Assembly: GCA_963968595.1 (NCBI GenBank)
Contig: CAXAHJ010000154.1
Coordinates: forward strand, 1 to 5,928
DNA: 5,928 bases
Direction: 5' to 3'
Source: GCA-2730975 sp937893275
Lineage (GTDB): Bacteria; Verrucomicrobiota; Verrucomicrobiia; Opitutales; Seribacteraceae
Part shown: positions 1 through 5,928 of the stretch, in pieces
Numbering within the stretch: the stretch's first letter is position 1
Layout of the letters: every line of letters starts with the position of its first letter
Notes under the pieces: model-generated
Seen by the model: the letters and a program-made list of their open reading frames with translations, nothing else
Databases searched by the model: none
What the model was told of the DNA's origin: nothing
Program-made: the position numbers and the translations under genes

Positions 1-252
1 CGGATCCAGTGCTTCCTGAACGAGGCGAATAACGTGACCGGGTACACTCTGGACCTCGGCGGAATTTAATTTTTTGACGGTATTGGCAGGCAGTGGTTCG
101 CCAAGGTAGTCGAGAGCGTCCTTCAATCGCTTGACCTGAAGAATGAGTGGTTGGGCATCGACTTCTCGAACCTGCGGCAGGTCAGCCCGAAGATTGACCA
201 AGGGGAAAGTAGCGAATAGAAGGGCGAATGCGAGAAGGGGAACTGGCTTCAT
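1..252 (-). CDS. Secreted protein, N-terminal part only; possibly a CehA/McbA-type metallohydrolase
   Basis: This open reading frame starts with ATG at 252 and stays open for 84 codons to the left edge, so the C-terminal part is missing. Residues 1-23 look like a Sec signal peptide: Lys2, a hydrophobic stretch over residues 4-19, and a likely cleavage after Leu-Arg-Ala (A23, before DLP). The mature start is soluble and probably helical, with QPLILQVKRLKDALDYLGEPL at about 34-54 and VIRLVQEALDP at 74-84. From memory, this 'QPL..QVKRL.EALDYLG.PL' opening occurs at the N-terminus of large secreted planctomycete and verrucomicrobial proteins, some annotated as CehA/McbA-family metallohydrolases. 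No catalytic domain is inside the window, so that name is tentative, while the coding call and export are firmer. It lies 59 bases downstream of the permease on the same strand and may be the last gene of the block. No clear ribosome binding site precedes the ATG. Confidence 0.7.
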   Translation of the reverse strand, partial: MKPVPLLAFALLFATFPLVNLRADLPQVREVDAQPLILQVKRLKDALDYLGEPLPANTVKKLNSAEVQSVPGHVIRLVQEALDP

Positions 253-311
253 GGCGTAGTTGGGTCGGAGGTTCTAAGGGGCGCGGATGTCACCGCTTTT
301 CCCTTTACCCT
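253..311. other. Short intergenic gap between permease and secreted protein
   Basis: This 59-base gap separates two genes of the same strand. It has no clear Shine-Dalgarno sequence before the ATG at 252 and no convincing terminator or promoter. The only structure is a 4-bp inverted repeat, GCGG/CCGC at 283-286 and 293-296, too weak to call. Read-through from the permease gene is the simplest reading. Confidence 0.4.
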
Positions 312-2069
312 TTATGGCTCTCGTGAGACCGCAATGTTTTTTTCGCCCTTGTCCCAGTTCCTGCGCCTGAGAAATTGCCCTAGGCTGAGCCAAGTCGCGA
401 TCGCGCAAGCGACAAAAGTGCCAACGAGAGCACCTTGGCGGAGGGCGTCTTCGTGGATGTCGAGACTCATGTCGTGAGGACGTCCTGCGATTTCGAAGAA
501 AGCGAAAGGCGGCGAAAGTGAACCGAGGTGAAAGATCACGTCGAATACTTCCTCCTCCCAACCAACGGCCAAAACCATGCATGCGAGCAAGGGCGTTATC
601 CATAGCAACCCCAGAAAGCCCCAGAAACCAACGGCAAACCATTTTTCGCGGGCAGCCCTAATATAGGTAAGGCAAGCGGCGAAGAGCACGCAGGGCAGGA
701 GATAGGCTCCCATTCCCGGAAACTCCTCAAAATAAAGCCCCGAATCGACGGCACGCGTCAATAAGGCGAAATGGGTAAACGGCATGATTAGAGCAAGGCA
801 AAGCACCATCAACCATCCCGGCTTTTCATCGGCCCAAAGTGGAATGTCTGGAAGCCCGAGTTTGGCCGAGCGGCGTTTGCCCTTTAGGTATTGGTGGCGA
901 GTTGGGCAGGTGACGTTGAGGATAAGCACCGCTGCTCCTAGAGAAAGGGTGAAAAGGATGGTTTGGACTGAAACCACGACCATGCCTGTTCGGCGAACGG
1001 TAGCCCTGACTATGCCGCTCTCTGTTTCTTGGATCAAGTTTTCATCGAATTTGTCTCCCGAAATGGCTGAGCCAAGTAGTCCCGAAGCGTTGCCGTTGCC
1101 GTACAATTGCCAGAGGCTTCCAATCAACAAGAACTGCAACAGCAAGAAAAGGCCGATGCCCGCGGGTTTGGAAAAAGCGGTAAGGGCTTCGTTTCGCCAT
1201 TTTCTGTGGGCGGTGGAGAAGAGTCCTGCAAGGAGCAATCCTTGCATCAAAACGGTAAAGAACGCAGGCGAAAGAGTGGTTTCGAAAAACGGCACTTCGG
1301 TCCAGAAGGTCGCCATTTCCTGATGCCATATGTTCAGGTTTTGTTTTCCGACCAAAATGAGTTCCTCGCTCATCAATCCAAAGTAGGTCGGAAGAAGGGT
1401 GAGGAAGGAGAGAAAAGAGAAGCCTGCTTGGCCGAGGCCGGGCAAGAAGACATAGAGTCCCAGCACCACCATGCGTGATACCCATGAGGCTGCCCGAGGT
1501 TTGCTTACGATGAGCCCTGTGACATGGGCGGTGAGGTGATAGAGCAAAACGCAGGAAAGAAAGACTCCATACAGGTGAAAGACCTTTCCCGGAGACAGTT
1601 CTCCCACAACGATGGCGTGGATAAGGAAAGGCAAGGTAAGGGCGAACATGAAATATTCACGCGCGGGAAGTCCGAACAGGTAGCCGATGATCTTCGAGTG
1701 GGGTCGCATGGGGGTCATGCGTTGGTAATCAAGCAATCCGGTTTCACGTTCCTCGGCGGTACCTCCGGCCATTCGTCCGGTACCAAGGAACATAAGGATG
1801 AATCCCTGTACGCCAAGCAACCAGGGGAAAGCTTTTCTGGCTCCGTTTACGGGAGAGGGTTCCCCTTTTTCCCAGCTTTCCGATTTTTCGTCATAAATCC
1901 ATTGGCCGTCGGAACCTTCGAGATAGGCAGTGAGATAAGTGAAGCTCGTCAGGATTAGCGTGAGCAATCCCCATGCGATAATCTGTTTCAAGCGTAACCG
2001 TTCCCGAATGCCTTTGCGGATGAGAGGATTGAGGCCCGGGAAAAAACCTCTTGCCCCGTGTGTCGTCAT
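312..2069 (-). CDS. ABC-2 type transporter permease, 585 aa
   Basis: This is an integral inner-membrane protein, the channel half of an ABC transporter powered by the ATPase encoded just upstream. Hydrophobic segments that could span the membrane lie at roughly 30-50, 81-98, 139-156, 163-188, 197-233, 270-285, 305-323, 363-386, 418-437, 450-468, 475-500 and 545-567, about 12 in all. That is about twice the usual six of a single ABC-2 half, and suggests a fused or duplicated permease. After the second segment, residues 106-121 (EERETGLLDYQRMTPM) resemble the cytoplasmic 'ERGTLEQL..TP' stretch of ABC-2 permeases, which contacts the ATPase. The N-terminus has a basic amphipathic stretch (LIRKGIRERLRLKQ, 16-29), and the C-terminus is basic (FLRRRNWDKGEK). 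The ATG at 2069 overlaps the ATPase stop as ATGA and has GGGAG seven bases upstream, supporting this start. The family mostly exports substrates; what this one carries is unknown. Confidence 0.88.
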   Translation of the reverse strand: MTTHGARGFFPGLNPLIRKGIRERLRLKQIIAWGLLTLILTSFTYLTAYLEGSDGQWIYDEKSESWEKGEPSPVNGARKAFPWLLGVQGFILMFLGTGRMAGGTAEERETGLLDYQRMTPMRPHSKIIGYLFGLPAREYFMFALTLPFLIHAIVVGELSPGKVFHLYGVFLSCVLLYHLTAHVTGLIVSKPRAASWVSRMVVLGLYVFLPGLGQAGFSFLSFLTLLPTYFGLMSEELILVGKQNLNIWHQEMATFWTEVPFFETTLSPAFFTVLMQGLLLAGLFSTAHRKWRNEALTAFSKPAGIGLFLLLQFLLIGSLWQLYGNGNASGLLGSAISGDKFDENLIQETESGIVRATVRRTGMVVVSVQTILFTLSLGAAVLILNVTCPTRHQYLKGKRRSAKLGLPDIPLWADEKPGWLMVLCLALIMPFTHFALLTRAVDSGLYFEEFPGMGAYLLPCVLFAACLTYIRAAREKWFAVGFWGFLGLLWITPLLACMVLAVGWEEEVFDVIFHLGSLSPPFAFFEIAGRPHDMSLDIHEDALRQGALVGTFVACAIATWLSLGQFLRRRNWDKGEKNIAVSREP

Positions 2070-3001
2070 GATTGCTCTCCCGACTCGACCGCGAGAAAAA
2101 GGCTTTCTACGTCGGCCTTTCTTTCGTGAAAGGATTTTACGGGTGCCCCTAGTTCGACGAGGGCTCGCAGAAGGTCGGCGACTTCCTCGTTGTCGCCGTC
2201 GAAAGTGAATTCGATGAGTGTGGCGCTTTCATCCACTTCTCCTGAGAAATGGACGGATGGATGGGCAATCAGAAAACCGTGAGTCTGGGGAAAAGGATGG
2301 AGCAATTCCATCAAGATCGTCTTTGTAAGAGTTGCTCGTTCCACGACCTCTTGCAAGTTCCCGTTAATCACCATCTTGCCTTCCCGCATGATCCCGATTG
2401 AGTCGCACAAGTCTTGTAACTCCGTTAATACGTGAGAGGAGACTAAGATGGTCTTCCCGTCCCTCGCTAGACGTTTGAGGAGGTTGCGAAGATCGATGCG
2501 GGCCTTTGGGTCAAGATTAGCGGCGGGTTCGTCCAGTAGGAGCACGGGTGGGTCGTGAACCAAAGTCTTGGCCAACAGGGCGCGTTGCTTCATTCCTCGA
2601 GAGAGGGTCTTGCACAGGACCTTTCTTTTGTCTTCCAGATTAGTTGCGGCAAGACAACGATCGACATCCGTGTTGCGTTTTTCCAAAGTCGCACCGTAGG
2701 CGGAAGCAAACAATTCGACGAATTCATCCACTCTCAGGTCGTCGTACACGGGAGGGAAATCAGGCATGTAGCCAAGCATGCCTCGGACGTTTTCGGGTTC
2801 GTGCAGGGCTGAAATGCCATCGACGAGGATTTCGCCATAGGTTGGTTCCAGCAGAGTGGCGATGGCTTTGATGGTGGTGGTCTTCCCCGCGCCGTTTGGT
2901 CCGATGAGCCCGTACACCTCACCTTTCTTCACTTCGAAGGAAAGCCCGTCCACGGCGACGTTGTCGCCATAATACACCTTAAGGTCCCGAACCTCAATCA
3001 T
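2066..3001 (-). CDS. ABC transporter ATP-binding protein, 311 aa
   Basis: This is the cytoplasmic ATPase of an ABC-2 type transporter, hydrolysing ATP to drive the permease encoded immediately downstream. The nucleotide-binding domain covers about residues 1-215: Walker A GPNGAGKT at 34-41, signature LSRGMKQR at 133-140 (a variant of LSGGQ), Walker B LLLDEP at 154-159, D-loop NLDP at 162-165, and the switch histidine H190 in LVSSH. The Q-loop glutamine appears replaced by aspartate (GYMPD, D81), a change I recall from this subfamily in PVC bacteria. Residues about 220-311 form a small acidic alpha/beta tail, like the extra C-terminal (DUF4162-like) domain of many exporter ATPases. The length is normal for that type. 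The gene starts 6 bases after the amidohydrolase stop and its TGA overlaps the permease ATG, so the three are probably co-transcribed. There is no clear Shine-Dalgarno sequence before its own ATG. Confidence 0.93.
   Translation of the reverse strand: MIEVRDLKVYYGDNVAVDGLSFEVKKGEVYGLIGPNGAGKTTTIKAIATLLEPTYGEILVDGISALHEPENVRGMLGYMPDFPPVYDDLRVDEFVELFASAYGATLEKRNTDVDRCLAATNLEDKRKVLCKTLSRGMKQRALLAKTLVHDPPVLLLDEPAANLDPKARIDLRNLLKRLARDGKTILVSSHVLTELQDLCDSIGIMREGKMVINGNLQEVVERATLTKTILMELLHPFPQTHGFLIAHPSVHFSGEVDESATLIEFTFDGDNEEVADLLRALVELGAPVKSFHERKADVESLFLAVESGEQS
2077..2081 (-). promoter_or_regulatory. Ribosome binding site for the permease gene
   Basis: Read on the minus strand, GGGAG lies inside the last codons of the ATPase gene, seven bases before the permease ATG at 2069. 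It supports that start, and with the ATGA overlap it suggests translational coupling that keeps the two subunits in ratio. It is the best Shine-Dalgarno match in the window; most other starts here have none. Confidence 0.5.
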
Positions 3002-3007
3002 TGCAGC

Positions 3008-3967
3008 TTAAAGCTTGAAGAGCTTTTTCGAGTTTTCGTAAAGGATTTTACGTTCGACTTTCTTGTCCTTGGCGAGGCGTCGGATGGTAGCGAGGATGAC
3101 CGAACCTTTGCAACCAGCACCTCGACCCGCGGCATCGGGACAGTCGCTGCCATAGAGGAGTTGGTTTGGATGACGAGCAATGAAATCCTTGGCATGTTCC
3201 TCGTCACGAAGCATAGAGTTTAGACCTGATCCCGCTGAAAAGTCTCCATACATGTTCGGGTAATTGGAGAGAAGTTTGTCGGTGATCCCACCTTCCGTCA
3301 CCTTCGTCTTTGGGTACATGACCTCCTGCTTGTGATTCTTGTCCACGTTGCCCCACCAAGTCTGGGCGTGCCCGATGAAGTTTACCTCTGGAAACTTTTC
3401 CAGAGTGCGATGAAATCTCTCAATGCCCAAGTTGTAGGCGTTGTGCTGAAAATGCATCAGCACGGGAACTCCATATTCACGGGCGACCTCAGCCACACCC
3501 CAGACGTGAGGAGAGTCGCAGGCTACGTTGAATTTCTGTTCCCCGATTATAACGGCTCCCGCCTTCAGAAATTTCTCCAATTCCTTGCGGGCGTTGGGAA
3601 GGTCGGGCACCTCGTTCACACCGAATCGGAAATCCTTCGGGTGCTTTTTAGCCAAAGCCATTACGGTTTCGTTACCGCCTGTTTTGGCTGCAAGTCCATT
3701 GGATTTTCCTTCGTGAGTGGAGGCTCGATTTACGGAACTGCCGGCTGGGAGAAGTAAGGTGGTGGTCACTCCCATGATTCGTTGGTGAGCGACCAGTTTC
3801 TTGTCCGACCGAAAGAGATAATTCGTGTGCTGATGAACGTCGATGACGGGTTCGTCGATGGAAGTCGCCTTCTCTTTCCCCGTAGTTTGCGTTTGCATTG
3901 CAACCGCTATGGCAGGGGATGCGGAAGCGAGGAATCCCCTGCGTGAAACGACCTGTCTTTTGTTCAT
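3008..3967 (-). CDS. Tat-exported amidohydrolase family protein, 319 aa
   Basis: This is a TIM-barrel metal-dependent hydrolase of the amidohydrolase-2 type (COG2159-like), probably acting outside the cytoplasm. The N-terminus carries a twin-arginine signal (SRRGFLASAS at 8-17, then a weakly hydrophobic stretch to about A23), so it should be exported folded, perhaps with its metal. Likely metal or catalytic residues are H45 and H47 (DVHQH, end of strand 1), E143 in GEQK, H172 in LMHF, H200 in GHAQ and D275 in YGSDCPD. The length suits a single-domain member. The frame stays open upstream to 4396, but ATG 3967 puts the Tat motif at the normal place, and a longer form would overlap the divergent gene, so 3967 is chosen. 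It is the first gene of the minus-strand block, with the ABC ATPase only 6 bases downstream. Relatives include decarboxylases, lactonases and amidases, so the substrate cannot be assigned. Confidence 0.88.
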   Translation of the reverse strand: MNKRQVVSRRGFLASASPAIAVAMQTQTTGKEKATSIDEPVIDVHQHTNYLFRSDKKLVAHQRIMGVTTTLLLPAGSSVNRASTHEGKSNGLAAKTGGNETVMALAKKHPKDFRFGVNEVPDLPNARKELEKFLKAGAVIIGEQKFNVACDSPHVWGVAEVAREYGVPVLMHFQHNAYNLGIERFHRTLEKFPEVNFIGHAQTWWGNVDKNHKQEVMYPKTKVTEGGITDKLLSNYPNMYGDFSAGSGLNSMLRDEEHAKDFIARHPNQLLYGSDCPDAAGRGAGCKGSVILATIRRLAKDKKVERKILYENSKKLFKL

Positions 3968-4052
3968 TGTCGCAAGTCGATCATTTCCTTTTCTTGAAGG
4001 CAACCCGCAATGGGGCTTGGCTTGATCTCTAACTTGCTCATCCTTTTTCACA
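3968..4052. promoter_or_regulatory. Divergent promoter region (85 bases)
   Basis: This is the only gap between the divergent transcription units, so it must hold a promoter for the amidohydrolase-ABC block (leftward) and one for the ceramidase-like gene (rightward), unless these start inside the opposite gene. I cannot pick a convincing -35/-10 pair on either strand or a clear operator palindrome. On the minus strand an AAGGA lies 18 bases before the amidohydrolase ATG, too far for a standard ribosome binding site. Nothing purine-rich precedes the GTG at 4053; the stretch there is pyrimidine-rich (TCCTTTTTC). Its role as a promoter region is inferred from gene layout, not from motifs. Confidence 0.5.
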
Positions 4053-5417
4053 GTGAAACTTCTCCCTGAATCTTTTGTCTGCGCTGTTTTCGCCTGTGCC
4101 TCGATCCTCGTATCCGCGGAATTCAAAATCGCCACTTTCTCTGCCGACGTCACTGTACCAATTGGCCATGGCATGATGGGCGGACTTTGGAAGTCCAAGA
4201 GTGTTGCCGACCCCCTGTTTGCAAAGGGTGTCGTCTTGATCGGGGGTGAAAAGCCAGTGGTGTTCGTCAGTGTCGATTGGTGCGAACTCCGCAATGCTTC
4301 CTTTGATCGTTGGCGTGAAGAACTTGCTCGGTCTGCCGGCACTAGTCGCGAGCGTGTTCTTGTAAGCGCCATACACCAGCACGAGGCTCCCGTCACCGAT
4401 CTTGATGCTCAGGAGATCCTAAACCGTCGCGGCTTGGCCAGTAGCATATGTGATATCGCCTTCCACGAGAAAGCCGTTCGTCGCGTTGCCTCCTCCCTCC
4501 GAATTGCAATGGATAAAATGCAGCGGATTACCCACTTGGGCCTTGGCCAAGCCAAGGTCGAAAAGATCGCTTCCAACAGGCGTTACGTTTTACCTGACGG
4601 AAAAATTTCCTTTGGTCGCGGGAGTTCCAGTGGCCGCAACGTTCTCGCTGCAAAGGCTCCGGAGGGAACCATTGATCCTTGGCTGAAGACGATTTCTTTT
4701 TGGGATGGCGATCGACCCATTGCTGCGCTCAGCGGTTACGCTACCCACCCTATGAGCTATTATCGTACGGGTGAGGTGAGTGCAGACTTTCCGGGGATTG
4801 CTCGGAACCGCAGGCAAAAGGAAACGCCTGACTGTCTGCAAATTTACTTTAGTGGTGCCTCCGGAAACGTCACCGCCGGAAAGTATAATTCCGGAAAGCG
4901 TCAGAACCGAGCTGTGCTCGCGAACCGCCTACATGCCGCGATGGCCCTTGCTTGGAAGAATACGCGACGACAAGCCCTGAAGCAGATCGAATTTCGGAAC
5001 GCCGAGCTTTTTTTAAAGCCGCGGGACCATCCGGGTTTTACTGAAGCTGATTTTGAGAAAAAGCTCACAAAGGGAGTTGACCACTGGCATCAGTGTCTAG
5101 CGGCAATGGGTCTTAGTTGGCGTAGACGTTGTGAAAGTGGCCAACCCGTTGACGTGCCTGCGATCGATTTTGGTCCTGCTCAGCTTTTGTTGCTTCCGGG
5201 CGAAAGCTATGTCGAGTATCAGCTGGCGGCGCAAAAAATGCGAACCGATTCGTTCGTATTGGTGGCGGGATATGGAGAAGGGGGGACCGGTTACGTTCCC
5301 ACTGAGAAGCATTGGGAAGAAAAGGATGGGAATCTTGGGGACTGGTGCTGGGTTCATCCCGGTGCAGAAAAACCTTTGCTGGAGGCTATCGAAAAAGTAT
5401 TAGTGAAAACGCCATGA
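4053..5417 (+). CDS. Secreted neutral/alkaline ceramidase-like hydrolase, 454 aa
   Basis: This exported protein has the fold signatures of neutral/alkaline non-lysosomal ceramidases, zinc amidases that cleave the N-acyl bond of ceramide. The GTG start at 4053 is the only usable one, because an in-frame TGA lies at 4023-4025. Residues 1-22 form a signal peptide ending VSA (22/23). Likely zinc-site and active-site stretches, matched from memory to the Pseudomonas enzyme, are SAIHQHEAP at 105-113 (H108, H110), YATHP at 229-233 (H232), SADFPG at 243-248, FSGASGNVT at 266-274 (the nucleophile-serine region), LPGE at 381-384 (E384) and GTGYVPTE at 411-418 (Y414). It is shorter than the roughly 650-residue bacterial ceramidases, and their C-terminal domain appears to be absent. 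Many PVC genomes carry such short homologues, so ceramide may not be the substrate. Its TGA overlaps the next gene's ATG (ATGA), implying a joint extracytoplasmic role. Confidence 0.85.
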   Translation: MKLLPESFVCAVFACASILVSAEFKIATFSADVTVPIGHGMMGGLWKSKSVADPLFAKGVVLIGGEKPVVFVSVDWCELRNASFDRWREELARSAGTSRERVLVSAIHQHEAPVTDLDAQEILNRRGLASSICDIAFHEKAVRRVASSLRIAMDKMQRITHLGLGQAKVEKIASNRRYVLPDGKISFGRGSSSGRNVLAAKAPEGTIDPWLKTISFWDGDRPIAALSGYATHPMSYYRTGEVSADFPGIARNRRQKETPDCLQIYFSGASGNVTAGKYNSGKRQNRAVLANRLHAAMALAWKNTRRQALKQIEFRNAELFLKPRDHPGFTEADFEKKLTKGVDHWHQCLAAMGLSWRRRCESGQPVDVPAIDFGPAQLLLLPGESYVEYQLAAQKMRTDSFVLVAGYGEGGTGYVPTEKHWEEKDGNLGDWCWVHPGAEKPLLEAIEKVLVKTP

Positions 5418-5928
5418 AAAACTGCTTGGTTCTTTTTCCGGCTATTGCCCTTTCATTCGGTTTAATTCATTCCGCCGAACCCGAGGCTTCCTCGGAGCAG
5501 TTGCCCAGAGTGGCTCCGGTTGAGGCTCGGGATGCGATTCAGACATTCCGTCTCAAGAAAGGTTTCAACATCGAGCTGGCGGCGGCGGAGCCTCAAGTCG
5601 TCGATCCGGTATCCATGTCCTTTGATTCCGACGGAAGGCTTTACGTGGTGGAAATGATTGGCTATTCGGAACATCGTGACGACAAGCTGGGGCGCGTTCG
5701 GTTGCTTGAGGACACCAATGATGACGGCCGATTCGACAAGGCCACGGTCTTCGCCAAAGGCTTGGCTTGGCCTACTGCCGTCATTTGCTTCGATGGCGGA
5801 GTTTTCGTAGTCGTTACTCCTGACATCCTTTACCTTCGTGATACTGATGGCGATGGCGTAGCCGATCAAGATCGCGTCGTTTTCACCGGTTTTGGCAAGG
5901 AACGTTCGCGTCTAAACATGCAGGGTTT
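5414..5928 (+). CDS. PVC-type membrane-bound dehydrogenase-like (heme-binding) protein, N-terminal part
   Basis: The frame starts with ATG at 5414, inside the stop of the ceramidase-like gene, and is open to the right edge (171 codons plus two bases). Residues 1-21 are a signal peptide ending HSA before EPEAS. Residues 45-84 match the opening of the putative membrane-bound dehydrogenase domain (TIGR02604 type): FRLKKGFNIELAAAEP, then DPVSMSFDSDGRLYVVEM. This is the first blade of a beta-propeller like that of soluble glucose dehydrogenase. Two acidic loops, DTNDDGRFD (100-108) and DTDGDGVAD (143-151), look like calcium-binding loops and are usual in this family. Full-length members often run to about 1000 residues and end in a cytochrome c-like CxxCH domain; that part is outside the window, so heme binding is predicted, not seen. 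It is probably periplasmic and an oxidoreductase, with unknown substrate. No ribosome binding site is evident, so re-initiation after the upstream gene is likely. Confidence 0.85.
   Translation, partial: MKNCLVLFPAIALSFGLIHSAEPEASSEQLPRVAPVEARDAIQTFRLKKGFNIELAAAEPQVVDPVSMSFDSDGRLYVVEMIGYSEHRDDKLGRVRLLEDTNDDGRFDKATVFAKGLAWPTAVICFDGGVFVVVTPDILYLRDTDGDGVADQDRVVFTGFGKERSRLNMQG

Noticed and set aside
283..300. GCGG/CCGC inverted repeat followed by TTTT, as a possible terminator
   Set aside because: The stem has only four pairs. The T run is on the plus strand, opposite to the direction of transcription of both flanking genes.
784..1958. Plus-strand open frames at 784-1323, 1107-1478 and 1524-1958
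   Set aside because: They lie antisense within the permease gene, are low-complexity or rich in charged residues, show no recognisable motif, and are shadows of its coding frame.
3968..4396. Upstream extension of the amidohydrolase frame to an ATG at 4396
   Set aside because: It would overlap the ceramidase-like gene on the other strand by over 340 bases, its sequence shows no domain, and it would bury the Tat signal 143 residues inside the protein.
4884..4889. TATAAT hexamer, as a possible internal promoter
   Set aside because: It lies inside a coding region, has no TTGACA-like box about 17 bases upstream and no extended TGn; it encodes ordinary residues (K-Y-N).
5462..5869. Minus-strand open frame of 135 codons
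   Set aside because: It lies opposite the dehydrogenase-like gene, whose signal peptide and family motifs clearly identify the true frame.

Overview
The window looks like a chromosomal piece from a member of the PVC superphylum (Planctomycetes or Verrucomicrobia, free-living and probably aquatic). The best pointers are the start of a 'PVC-type heme-binding' membrane-bound dehydrogenase-like protein at the right edge, a secreted ceramidase-fold protein next to it, a Tat-exported amidohydrolase, and an ABC-2 exporter of a kind I associate with these phyla. Most starts lack a clear Shine-Dalgarno sequence, which also fits. This placement is inferred from family knowledge, not from an rRNA or other marker.

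The left two thirds (1-3967) is a minus-strand, probably co-transcribed block. In order of transcription it holds a Tat-signal amidohydrolase (3967-3008), an ABC ATPase (3001-2066, 6 bases after the previous stop), an ABC-2 type permease (2069-312, ATGA overlap with the ATPase), and after 59 bases the N-terminal part of a secreted protein that runs off the left edge (252-1). The ATPase and permease form one transporter, most likely an exporter. The flanking exported proteins may share its process, but the substrate cannot be read from the sequence.

The right third (4053-5928) is a plus-strand pair: a secreted neutral/alkaline ceramidase-like hydrolase with a GTG start, whose stop overlaps by ATGA with the start of a PVC-type dehydrogenase-like protein that runs off the right edge. 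The two are presumably translationally coupled and act outside the cytoplasm.

The two transcription units diverge from an 85-base gap (3968-4052), which must hold both promoters. I see no rRNA or tRNA gene, IS element, CRISPR array or clear terminator. The gene content is coherent PVC accessory metabolism; I found no clearly new system, only a few points worth checking.
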